Below, piece by piece: positions 9,867 through 17,580 of a DNA stretch of 64,000 nt. Source of the stretch: Opitutaceae bacterium BACL24 MAG-120322-bin51 (GTDB taxonomy: Bacteria > Verrucomicrobiota > Verrucomicrobiia > Opitutales > Coraliomargaritaceae); contig CAJJBI010000006.1 in assembly GCA_905182465.1 (NCBI GenBank), positions 124,001 to 188,000 of the forward strand, in the 5' to 3' direction. The notes beneath the pieces were generated by a model. That model was not told the origin of the DNA, searched no databases, and saw nothing but the letters and a program-made list of their open reading frames with translations. The first letter of the stretch is position 1. Each line of letters starts with the position of its first letter. The translations under genes and the position numbers were made by a program.

Positions 9867-10488
9867 TGCTTATGACTAGATCGATGTCGTGCTCAACGTA
9901 GCGGTCTAACTTTTTGAAGTCGTCGAGGTGGACGACTTTTCCGTCGATGCGAAGCATCGTATAGTCATGCTCACGTGCCCAATTTGCCAGTGGTTCGTGG
10001 TGGCCTTTACGTCCACGAATGAGTGGCGCGCAGAGGCAGAGAGTCTTTAATTTAGAATCGGCGAGTAAGCTCCTTAGCCGTTTCTGAAGGCTTGCCTCGC
10101 TTTGGCTGACGACAGCCTCGCCGCTTGCGGGTGAATGTTGGATACCGATACGCGCATAGAGCAAGCGTAGGTATTGGGCGACCTCAGTGATGGTGGCGAC
10201 AGTGGACTTGCGGGTGCCTTTGGTGACTCGTTGCTCTATTGCGACAGTGGGGGCGATGCCGTGCACCTCGTCGACTTCAGCACGAGACATTTGTTCGACG
10301 AATTGACGCGCGTAGGCGGACATTGATTCCATGAAGCGGCGTTGGCCCTCGGCAAAGACGATGTCAAAAGCGAGGGTGGATTTACCTGAGCCAGAGACGC
10401 CGGTGATGACGGTGGTTTTGTTGTGCGCGATCTCGCAGGAGATGTTTTTAAGATTATTCTGTCGAGCACCCTTGATGCGTAAAACCTT

Positions 10489-10511
10489 GTTCGTTGTTGT
10501 TGTTGGTTGTA
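10489..10511. repeat. GTTGTTGTTGTTGG simple repeat at a uvrA break
   Basis: A GTT-unit microsatellite (CAA repeats on the coding strand). The UvrA reading frame shifts here, from fragment 4 to fragment 5. Confidence 0.7.
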
Positions 10512-11016
10512 GGCGACTGGATCCTCGGCGGCTAGTTTGCTGGACGTCGAGTTTTCGCTGATTGCCTCGCTCAGGTAGTCGGCGGTTTCGCACTCGACTT
10601 CGATGATTTGCTCGGGAGTGCCTTCGGCGATGATTTGTCCGCCAGCGGAACCAGCTTCGGGACCTAATTCCACGATCCAGTCGGCGACTTTAAGAATGTC
10701 GAGATTGTGCTCGATCACGATGAGAGAGTTGCCGGCATCAACCAGTCCTTGGAGCACGCCTATGAGTCGTTTAACGTCGGCTCGGTGGAGGCCGGTGGTG
10801 GGCTCGTCGACGAGAATGAGTGCGTGTGAACCGGCACCACTCTGAATGGGTGAGCTAGTCAGCCCTGCTTTGGCAGAAGGGGAGTTTTTGATCTTAGCTA
10901 AATAACGGACAAGTTTTAGGCGTTGGGATTCACCCCCTGAGAGGGTGTTAAGAGGCTGACCGAGCTTCAGGTAGCCGAGGCCGACCTCGACTAGTGGCTG
11001 GAGGCAGCGGACAATT

Positions 11017-12129
11017 TTAGCCCGCGCTGAGCTTGTCGAATGAGGGACAATCTCCGAAAAAAAGTACGGCCTCGGCGATGTCGAGTTCTAGGATATCGGC
11101 GATGCTTTTGCCGTTAAAGTCAATTTCGAGGACTTCGTCTTTGAAGCGCTGGCCTTCGCAGCTTTCGCAGGGGACGAAGAGATCGGAGACGAACTGCATT
11201 TCGATGCGCTCAAAGCCTAGACCAGAGCAAGTGGGGCAGCGTCCGTCGCCGCTATTGAATGAAAAATGTCCTGGTCCCATGCCAGCGGATTGTGCGGTCT
11301 CAATCTTGGCGAAGAGCTTTCGAATCTCATCCCAAGCCTTGCTGTAGCTAGCAGGATTAGAGCGGGGAGTTTTGCTGACGGGGCTTTGGTCAATTAGGAC
11401 GACATCAGAGAGCGGGAGAGTGGACTCAATGTCTTTGATTGAAGCGGGCTCTTCGACGATGAGGCCTTTTTGCGCTAGTAGGTTTTGGTAGATTACGTTG
11501 TTGAGTAGCGTGCTTTTACCAGAGCCGGAAACCCCACTCAGGCAGACAAAGCGTTGTTGCGGGATGTGAACAGTAAGATCATTGAGGTTGTGCTTGCTCG
11601 CATTGTAGATTGAGAGCAGGGGCCCCTTATTGGTGTCTCGGCGACTATCGGGTGCGTCGATAGTTTCGCGACCGGAGAGGTAGCGCCCGGTGTGAGTGTT
11701 GGATTTTAGAATACGTTTGTAACTACCGCTAAAGCTTAGCTCGCCGCCACCTCTACCTGGACGGGGACCAATCTCGATGAGATGGTCAGCTTCGCGCATG
11801 ATGGCTTCATCGTGCTCGACCACGACAACGGTGTTACCCAGGCCGGTCAGTCGGTGGAGGATGGAAATGAGGCGATCCATGTCACGCGGGTGCAGGCCGA
11901 CGGATGGTTCGTCGAGGACGAAGAGCGTATCGACGAGTGAGGAGCCTAGGCAGGAGGTGAGATTTACCCGCATGGTCTCGCCGCCGGAGAGGCTACGAGA
12001 ACTGCGGTCGAGTGTGAGGTAGCCGAGGCCGACATCTCTCAAAAATGTCAATCTGGTCATAATGCCATTTAAGGCCGTGTCTGTATCTAGCTGGCTTTTT
12101 TTAGAACTGGTGAGTGCTGAGTGAGGCAG
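11017..12129 (-). pseudogene. uvrA fragment 3: signature I and second ATP-binding domain of unit 1
   Basis: A third frame carries TRLTFLRDVGLGYLTLDR, the signature LSGGETMR, Walker B with VLDEPSVGLH, a second Walker A ([11 protein letters not shown]) and the second zinc module (CPTCSGLGFE ... CESCEG). Homology stops at [11 protein letters not shown]. The frame then reads FDKLSAG and a stop, encoded by a copy of the GAGCTTGTCGAA dispersed element. Confidence 0.8.
11020..11040. repeat. GAGCTTGTCGAA element at a uvrA break
   Basis: 19 of 21 bases match the copy in rpoD at 17124-17144. The frame it creates in fragment 3 ends in a stop immediately after the element; the other frame across it reads STSSARAK, as in rpoD. 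Confidence 0.75.
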
Positions 12130-12827
12130 TCAGGAGTTCTAATAAGTCACTCACACTTTTTTGGTAAAGCCCAGGCAGCGTGTGCCCTTGCCATTTCCAG
12201 TTAAGAGAATCTGCTTTAAGGCGAGCACCCTCGCATTCGGGGCATAGGGTGTAGCTGCGGAATTTCGAGAGAAACACGCGGACGTGCATTTTGTAGAGAT
12301 TGCGATTGAGCCAATCGAAGAAGCGACGGATGCCATACCATTGGCCACAGTTATCTTCATATTTCGGTTCGCCCTCCATTATGAATTGAAGCTCTTTTTT
12401 CTTGAGCTTCGACCATGAGATATTGGTTCGGACCTTATGCTTTTGGGCGGCTCGTTGGAGGTCGCGAAGACTTTCGCTGTAGACCTCGCCTTGGAAGGCG
12501 CGGATGGCGCCCTCGTCGACCGAAAGGCTGTGGTCGGGTATGACCAGGCGGTCGTCGATCTCAATGACACGCCCAAAGCCTCGACATTCGGAACAGGCGC
12601 CGAGGGGGGAGTTGAAGGAGAAGAGCGCTGGAGCGGCAGCGCGGAAGGTTTGGCCTGTGATTGGAGAGCTAAGCCCGTGGGTGAAATCTGCGACCGGCTT
12701 TATATTTGTATCGAGTATCTGAATACGACCTTTGCCAAAATGGAAGGCTTGTTGCGCGGCTTCGATGAATCGGGATCGAGACTTTTCGTTCAAGCTCGCG
12801 ATGCGATCCTGTAATGATAAGGAGTGA
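12101..12827 (-). pseudogene. uvrA fragment 2: zinc-module region of unit 1
   Basis: In a different frame from fragment 1, homology resumes at LSLQDRIASLNEKSRSRF and includes SSPITG, FSFNSPLGACSECRGFG and YTLCPECEGARLK, the two halves of the first UvrA zinc module. A TAA stop at 12103-12101 follows a stretch of GTGAGTGCTGAGTG-type repeat. The frame is closed upstream by a TAA about 11 codons before the conserved sequence. Confidence 0.8.
12103..12140. repeat. GTGAGTGCTGAGTGAGG repeat at a uvrA break
   Basis: Flanked by AGAACT and AGTTCT, which are reverse complements. The UvrA frame changes inside it, between fragments 2 and 3. Confidence 0.6.
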
Positions 12828-12857
12828 GGAGCGATTTATGAAGGGTGAGGAGTTAGC
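12812..12857. repeat. GGAGTGAGGAG repeat at a uvrA break
   Basis: Two GTGAGGAG-type units separated by GCGATTTATGAAGG. The UvrA frame changes inside it, between fragments 1 and 2. Confidence 0.6.
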
Positions 12858-13463
12858 GGATGCCAGCTCATCAATACGCATCATCTTGTATTCATCCCCA
12901 CCTTTACCCTTAGGTAATAAGACGCGGGTGTAGCCCTGGCCACTGAGTGATTTCAGGATTTCTTCCCAGCTTAAATTTTCAGGCTTTGTGATGGGAAAGG
13001 TGACGTAAGCCGGTTGCCCTTCGTAATTGGCGGTGAGTTTCCTCCATGCCGATTGGGGGGTGTCGTCGGTGATGGCTTCGCCAGAGGATGGGTCATAGAG
13101 GGTGGCAGCATTGGCGAACCAAACCTTAAAGTAATCGGCCAGTTCGGTGATGGTGCCTACGGTGGAGCGAGAGGTTTTGACTGTATTGGACTGCTGGATC
13201 GCGATGGAGGGACGGATGTTTTCCACGCTGTCAACCTTTGGGCGGTCGAGTAGATCCATAAACTGGCGGGTATAGGGCGAGAAGGTTTCAACATAGCGGC
13301 GCTGGCCTTCAGCGTGGAGTGTCTCGAATACCAGTGAGGATTTACCTGCACCACTAAGGCCTGTGACGACGGTGAGTTCGCCAATGGGCAGGTCGAGATC
13401 GAAGCCTTTGAGGTTATTTTGGCGAACGCCGCGCAGGTGGATGTATTCTTTTTTCGAGGGCAT
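12813..13463 (-). pseudogene. uvrA fragment 1: first ATP-binding half-domain of unit 1
   Basis: Starts at the real ATG 13463. Contains a Walker A loop (GLSGAGKSS), the LHAEGQRRYVETFSPYTRQFMD segment and SIAIQQSNTVKTSRSTVGT, all typical of a UvrA N-terminus. Homology ends at about MMRIDELA. The frame then runs into the GTGAGGAG-type repeat at 12812-12857 and continues as non-UvrA sequence to a stop at 12669. Confidence 0.8.
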
Positions 13464-13599
13464 GTTTAGGAGGATATTGATCGGGGAATGCTGGAGGTCG
13501 AATCATGGAGGCATTTATTTTGTGATTTATTTTGTAGGAGCGCGACTTATCATCATTCTAATTACAGTTGCTTCATTTTTTTACAGAAGCTCTCTGCCT

Positions 13600-14271
13600 A
13601 TGAAACCACGAATTCTACTTGCTGAATCTACGACTCCCGACGGTGCCCCCATGTCGCTATACGAGCATGATGGTGCCTATTCCATTAGCTTCCAAGGGCA
13701 AGAATTGATGCACTCCAAGGCGTCGGCTTCGGAGCTTTTATTAGGTAAGTTGGGGGTTGAACTCGCCAGAAAGGAGCCGAAGCCGCGTGTCATGATCGGT
13801 GGGCTTGGATTGGGCTTTACTTTGCGAACAGTCTTGGAGGGACTAGGCGCGGATGCGCAGGTCGATGTGGTCGAGTTGGTGCCTAAGGTGGTGGAATGGA
13901 ATCGTGATTTTTTGAAAGATTTAAATGGCGCTTTGCTTGACGACCCACGAGTCAAGGTGATCGAAGGTGATGCTGTCGAACAAATCAAGCAAGGCGATGC
14001 GCAGAGCTATGATGCTGTGATCCTTGATGTGGACAACGGGCCGACGGGTATGGTCAAGGCCACAAATACCTCACTGTATTCACACAAGGGTTTACGCACG
14101 GTGCGTAAGTTGCTCAAGTCTGGCGGCCGAGCGGGCTTCTGGTCGGCAGGCGAAGACCCCCACTTTAAGGCGCGGATGGAAACAGTCGGATTCCGAGTGG
14201 GGCACATTCGGGCTAAAGTCCACGCGGGCTCCAAGCGTGCCGCCTACGTGATTTACGTGGCGGATAAGTGA
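13600..14271 (+). CDS. Spermidine-synthase-like methyltransferase-fold protein
   Basis: A 223-residue protein from ATG 13600; the longer open frame upstream overlaps uvrA and has no family similarity. It has the Rossmann core of spermidine synthase relatives: VMIGGLGLGFTLR (nucleotide/SAM loop), DVVELVPKVVEWN (acidic end of strand 2), DPRVKVIEGDA, and DAVILDVDNGP near the catalytic Asp position. It is shorter than true SpeE and lacks the N-terminal beta domain, so aminopropyl transfer is not assured. speA (52.6 kb) is the only other polyamine gene in the window. Spermidine-synthase-like fold is firm; substrate unknown. Confidence 0.75.
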   Translation: MKPRILLAESTTPDGAPMSLYEHDGAYSISFQGQELMHSKASASELLLGKLGVELARKEPKPRVMIGGLGLGFTLRTVLEGLGADAQVDVVELVPKVVEWNRDFLKDLNGALLDDPRVKVIEGDAVEQIKQGDAQSYDAVILDVDNGPTGMVKATNTSLYSHKGLRTVRKLLKSGGRAGFWSAGEDPHFKARMETVGFRVGHIRAKVHAGSKRAAYVIYVADK

Positions 14272-14431
14272 GATTAACTAAATTCTCAGCGTTAATACTG
14301 CACCTGCACTTTGAATGGTAAACCGCCAAGGCAAACAGCTTGAGACTTCAGCACGGATGTCTGGTTTGCGTGATCAGGATTAGGAGAAAGTTGTGCGCTA
14401 GGGCGGGGGACGCGCGGAGCAGTTCCCTTAT

Positions 14432-14728
14432 TTAAACTTTATCTGGATTTTCTTCTTCCACGGGTGCATCTACGCTTTCGGCTTCAACTTCCTTGGGTGC
14501 TTGCTCTGAGTTCGTTGTATTGCCGGCAGCCTTTTCAGGCTCTTCGTCCATAGCGGTGCGGATGTCTTCTTCGATTTCCGTGGTGGCTTTCTTAAACTCA
14601 CGGATTGATTTGCCAAAGGACTTGAATAGCCCAGGCAGGCGCTTAGCTCCGAAAAGTAATAAAACAATAAGGAAGATCAGGAGGATCTCTGGGCCGTTGA
14701 TATTCTGGAGAAAAGCGACTGTATTCAT
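14432..14728 (-). CDS. tatA: Twin-arginine translocase subunit TatA/TatE
   Basis: A 98-residue inner-membrane protein of the Tat system, which exports folded proteins. The N-terminal membrane helix lies at about residues 13-28 (PEILLIFLIVLLLFG), followed by the FGAKRLP hinge and the amphipathic helix GLFKSFGKSIREFKKA, then an acidic Glu/Ala tail. The length and E/A-rich tail fit TatA rather than TatB. No tatC lies nearby. Upstream bases contain a short imperfect dyad (14743-14763). Confidence 0.92.
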   Translation of the reverse strand: MNTVAFLQNINGPEILLIFLIVLLLFGAKRLPGLFKSFGKSIREFKKATTEIEEDIRTAMDEEPEKAAGNTTNSEQAPKEVEAESVDAPVEEENPDKV

Positions 14729-14898
14729 AATAATAAAGATTGTTGGAGCGCTAGTAGCGCCAAGATGGTAAACTGGGAAGGTTTGTTTCGTAGGGGGTGT
14801 CTAAGTGCCTGCCCCCAAGGACAAATGAAAGAACAAATTAATAAACTAAGAAAGGCTGACGTAGCTTGATAATAAAAATCACTCCTACAAACGAATAC

Positions 14899-15330
14899 CT
14901 ATTCTTCGTCGAGGTCACGATATATTTTTCCGAGGCGGACACTCTCAGCAGCGTTGACGGGACTGGCGCGGTCGTTGATTTTGGGTAAACCTTCAACAAT
15001 ATCAGCGGTGCCTAGCCCTGCGGGGCGGTTTCCTCGAGTCTTGAGGATAGCAGATTTATTTCCTTCACTATCACGGGTTTCAAGGAAGGTAGATGCGGGG
15101 AAACTGCGGGCGTTTCGCAGGGTAGCCAGTCGATCGAACTTGTTGACATGGACGATGGTCGCTTGGTCGGTGGCATAGATGCTGCCAGTCAGAGCGGATC
15201 GGATCTGTTGATCACCTTCGATTACGCGGACGCTGCGAGAGCCCCCGCAACCGCTGAGTAGGGAAAGTGAAACCGCAAGGAGTGCGAAGGAGGGTATGGC
15301 TTTGTGGGGCATGTTGTATTTCTTTGGCAT
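14899..15330 (-). CDS. Hypothetical lipoprotein
   Basis: About 143 residues (137 if the second ATG at 15312 is used, which gives a tidier signal peptide). The hydrophobic stretch AIPSFALLAVSLSLLSGC ends in a clear lipobox LSGC, so it is a predicted outer- or inner-membrane lipoprotein. The mature part (SVRVIEGDQQIRSALTGSIYATDQATIVHVNKFDRLATLRN...) has no family I recognise. It lies 25 bases downstream of rpoD on the same strand and may be co-transcribed with it. Confidence 0.7.
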   Translation of the reverse strand: MPKKYNMPHKAIPSFALLAVSLSLLSGCGGSRSVRVIEGDQQIRSALTGSIYATDQATIVHVNKFDRLATLRNARSFPASTFLETRDSEGNKSAILKTRGNRPAGLGTADIVEGLPKINDRASPVNAAESVRLGKIYRDLDEE

Positions 15331-15355
15331 TCGCAGGGAGTATGCCTAAGCAACT

Positions 15356-17209
15356 TTATTTATGTTTGGCGTTTTCGCGTTTGATGCTGTCCATGCCGGG
15401 TTTTTCGAGATTGATATCGCCTTCAAAGAAGCCGTGAAGCTGACGGATACGGGTGGGGTGACGCATTTTGCGGAGTGCTTTGGCCTCGATCTGGCGGATG
15501 CGCTCGCGGGTGACCTTAAACTGGCGGCCGACCTCTTCTAGCGTCCGCGAATAGCCGTCGGCTAGGCCGAAGCGGAGCGAGAGTACGCGACGTTCGCGCT
15601 CGGTCAGCGAGTCGAGCACGTCAGTGATCTTTTCGCGAAGCAGACTATAAGCCGTCATATCGTAGGGATTCTCAGCGCCTTTGTCTTCGATGAAGTCGCC
15701 GAAGTTAGTATCGTCTGAATCACCGACAGGACTTTGCAAGGAGATCGGTTGCTGCGCCATCTTCATGATGGACTGAACGCGCTCGATGGGGAGATTCATC
15801 TCATCGGCGACTTCCTCGGCGGTGGGCTCATGCCCCAGCTCTTGTAGGAGTTGCTTCTGTACCTGCATTACCTTGTTCAAGGTCTCGATCATGTGCACAG
15901 GGATACGAATAGTGCGCGCTTGGTCGGCAATAGATCGAGTGATTGCTTGGCGTATCCACCAGGTAGCATAGGTGGAGAACTTATAGCCGCGGCGGTATTC
16001 GAATTTCTCAACGGCTTTCATTAAGCCCATATTGCCTTCTTGGATCAGATCAAGGAAGGAGAGGCCACGATTAGTATATTTTTTAGCGATCGAAATAACG
16101 AGACGTAGATTGGCTTCGACCATTTCAGTCTTGGCTTTGTGCGCTTCACGCATGCCGAGGCGTACGAGGCGAATGATTTCCATGAACTCGCGGGAGTCCA
16201 TTTTGAATTCAGTCTTAATCTCTTTGAGGCGCTTGTTGGTGCCTTTGGCATCGAACTTCGTCTTGCTGCGTGTCGATACCATTTCAGCGGCTTCGATGTC
16301 ATCATAGAGGCTAGAGACTTCGCGGTAAATGGGAGTGAGGTCCTTAAGGAACTCTTCGAAACACTTCAATTTGAGGCAATACTTGCGCAGCACCTTACGC
16401 AGTTCTTCCTCGTATTTGACCATGCGCGTGCGGGCGCGTTTCGAGTTCGACTCGTTACTGGCGTTAATATGGCTATCCCAGGCAGCGTAGATGCGCTCGC
16501 CGAGGCGGTGTGCTTCTTCGAGTAGTTTTGGCAGGCTGTTAAAATAAGCTTCGCGGCTTTCGATCTTCTTATCTAGCACGACGCGATCGAAGCGTTCCTC
16601 GCGGTTGAGGAGCTTTGTGACGACGCTGTTTTGGAATTCGAGTGTGAGCGCAGTGGAAAAGAGGGCATCTTGTGCTTTGAGCTCGGCCTTCTCGATACGC
16701 TTTGAGATCGCGACCTCTTCCTCACGGGTCAGGAGAGGAACTTGCCCCATTTGTTTGAGATACATCCGGACTGGATCGTCCAAAATATCGTTTTGCGAGG
16801 TGCGGACTTCCTTCTCTTCAGTCTCTTCTTGGCGCGCCTTGAAGGCTTCGACTTCGTTGTCGTCGAGAATGTCAACTTCGAGGTTTTGCAGGATGGAAAT
16901 AACGTTTTCGATTTCATCAGGGTTGTTGACGGAATCGGGCAGGGCTTGGTTGATATCCTTATAAGTAAGGAAGCTCTGCTCTTTAGAAAGGCGTATTAGG
17001 TTGCGGATGCGCTCGTTGAGCTTTTCCTGCGCTTTGGGCGAGAGCTTGCGCCTCTTAATGGCTTTCTTAGCGGCCGCAGCGAGTTTGGCGTCACTGGTAT
17101 CGTCGCTGGTGTCGATGGTCTTCGCCCTGGCTGAGCTTGTCGAAGCCTTAGCAACTTTCTTCTTGGGCGCTACAGCTGTTTTCTTAGTAGCGACCTTTTT
17201 GGTAGGCAC
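15356..17209 (-). CDS. rpoD: RNA polymerase primary sigma factor RpoD
   Basis: Directs RNA polymerase to housekeeping promoters. The 617-residue frame has region 1.1 ([19 protein letters not shown]), region 1.2 ([17 protein letters not shown]), regions 2.1-2.4 ([31 protein letters not shown]), region 3 and a region 4 HTH ([33 protein letters not shown]). The only in-frame start is GTG 17209. Just upstream, the frame carries Lys/Ala repeats that are continuous by homology with the ORF at 17262-17558 but out of frame. The native protein probably had a longer basic N-terminal extension. Residues about 22-28 (STSSARAK) are encoded by a dispersed element also found in uvrA. dnaG lies upstream. Confidence 0.95.
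   Translation of the reverse strand: MPTKKVATKKTAVAPKKKVAKASTSSARAKTIDTSDDTSDAKLAAAAKKAIKRRKLSPKAQEKLNERIRNLIRLSKEQSFLTYKDINQALPDSVNNPDEIENVISILQNLEVDILDDNEVEAFKARQEETEEKEVRTSQNDILDDPVRMYLKQMGQVPLLTREEEVAISKRIEKAELKAQDALFSTALTLEFQNSVVTKLLNREERFDRVVLDKKIESREAYFNSLPKLLEEAHRLGERIYAAWDSHINASNESNSKRARTRMVKYEEELRKVLRKYCLKLKCFEEFLKDLTPIYREVSSLYDDIEAAEMVSTRSKTKFDAKGTNKRLKEIKTEFKMDSREFMEIIRLVRLGMREAHKAKTEMVEANLRLVISIAKKYTNRGLSFLDLIQEGNMGLMKAVEKFEYRRGYKFSTYATWWIRQAITRSIADQARTIRIPVHMIETLNKVMQVQKQLLQELGHEPTAEEVADEMNLPIERVQSIMKMAQQPISLQSPVGDSDDTNFGDFIEDKGAENPYDMTAYSLLREKITDVLDSLTERERRVLSLRFGLADGYSRTLEEVGRQFKVTRERIRQIEAKALRKMRHPTRIRQLHGFFEGDINLEKPGMDSIKRENAKHK
17124..17144. repeat. Dispersed GAGCTTGTCGAA element inside rpoD
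   Basis: This 21-base stretch matches 19 of 21 positions of the element in uvrA at 11020-11040. Here it is in frame and encodes part of STSSARAK in the rpoD N-terminal linker. Similar GAGCTTGTCGAA-core sequences are known as small dispersed repeats in several bacterial genomes. Confidence 0.7.
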
Positions 17210-17213
17210 TTTC

Positions 17214-17419
17214 TTGGCGGCTAGCTTCTTTTTAGCGGGTGCCTTGCTTTCTTCTTGGTGGCTAGCTTCTTTTTAGCGGTGCCGCTTTCTTCTTGGTGGC
17301 TAGCTTCTTTTTAGCAGGTGCCGCTTTCTTTTTGGCTGGGGCTTTCTTGGTGGCTAGCTTCTTTTTAGCAGGTGCCGCTTTCTTTTTGGCTAGGGCTTTC
17401 TTGGTGGCTAGCTTCTTTT
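17214..17419. repeat. Lys/Ala minisatellite upstream of and into rpoD
   Basis: The plus-strand motif TTGGTGGCTAGCTTCTTTTT (first copy TTGGCGGC...) starts at 17214, 17255, 17293, 17347 and 17401. The spacings are 41, 38, 54 and 54 bases. The 54-base units are 18 codons and keep frame. The 38 and 41 spacings differ by -1 and +2 from 39 (13 codons), which explains why the Lys/Ala ORF and rpoD are in different frames. Read on the minus strand the unit encodes [18 protein letters not shown]-type repeats. Confidence 0.85.
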
Positions 17420-17558
17420 TAGCAGGCACGGCTTTTTTCTTTGGCGCGGCAGCTTTTTTGGCAGGCGCTCTTTTTGCGACCTTCTTTTTCACAGGTGCTT
17501 TTTTGGCGGCGGTTTTCTTAACTGGCTTTTTGATGATTTTCTTTTTCGCTGCGGACAT
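17262..17558 (-). CDS. Lys/Ala repeat ORF, probable displaced N-terminus of RpoD
   Basis: A 98-residue, strongly basic frame (ATG 17558) made of [11 protein letters not shown]-like repeats, like a histone H1 tail. It lies between dnaG and rpoD, 22 bases after the dnaG stop, and ends 52 bases before the rpoD GTG. The Lys/Ala repeat continues past its stop into the rpoD frame, so I read it as the original basic N-terminal extension of RpoD, separated by a -1 and a +2 change. It could also be an independent small DNA-binding protein translated ahead of rpoD. Confidence 0.55.
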   Translation of the reverse strand: MSAAKKKIIKKPVKKTAAKKAPVKKKVAKRAPAKKAAAPKKKAVPAKKKLATKKALAKKKAAPAKKKLATKKAPAKKKAAPAKKKLATKKKAAPLKRS

Positions 17559-17580
17559 AATTTATTAAAATGAAGTGGTT

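Larger units (their letters stand above)
7813..10593 (-). pseudogene. uvrA fragment 5: complete second UvrA unit
   Basis: Nearly a full Uvr[15 protein letters not shown], Walker [13 protein letters not shown], zinc pairs CPTCRGYG and CPDCCGKR, LSGGEAQR, VLDEPSIGLH, second Walker A GVSGAGKST, CETCKGAG ... CEDCNGRR, a second LSGGEAQR and LEEPTIGLH, ending with TADYMS. Open from at least 10593, but that ATG is not a natural start. It holds two in-frame repeat insertions, at 9834-9866 (THQPPTTTSQS) and 9451-9480 (LRIKDYKLG). A product from an internal start could retain ATPase activity. Confidence 0.75.
10236..11087 (-). pseudogene. uvrA fragment 4: C-terminal signature region of unit 1
   Basis: Homology resumes at [20 protein letters not shown] (from 11018), followed by [17 protein letters not shown], Walker [13 protein letters not shown] and [23 protein letters not shown]. 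An in-frame insertion of about 25 residues ([15 protein letters not shown]...) sits between the signature and Walker B. Homology ends near VAYNQQQQ at the CAACAACAAC repeat; the remaining translation to the stop at 10236 is spurious. Confidence 0.8.
7813..13463 (-). pseudogene. uvrA: Double-length excinuclease ABC subunit A, broken by four frame changes
   Basis: The region encodes two complete UvrA units in tandem (about 1,880 codons). This is the double-length form known from Chlamydiae, in which UvrA loads UvrB on damaged DNA. The start is ATG 13463 and the stop is at 7813. The reading frame changes four times: near 12815-12855, 12100-12140, 11018-11087 and 10489-10515. Between the breaks the sequence is well conserved: four Walker A loops, four LSGGE signatures, and Cys-X2-Cys zinc modules in both units. 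Each break lies at a low-complexity or dispersed repeat located at a domain junction. Either this copy is a recent pseudogene (another uvrA would then be expected elsewhere) or the repeats were mis-sequenced. Confidence 0.85.

Noticed and set aside
13363-13599. Upstream extension of the spermidine-synthase-like frame
   Set aside because: It overlaps the conserved start of uvrA and adds residues foreign to the family; ATG 13600 gives the expected N-terminus.
14743-14763. Dyad upstream of tatA as an operator
   Set aside because: The pairing needs a two-base bulge and is short; support is too weak to list as a site.
17214-17419. Possible CRISPR-like array
   Set aside because: Tandem units with no unique spacers, and they encode Lys/Ala repeats in frame; no cas genes present.
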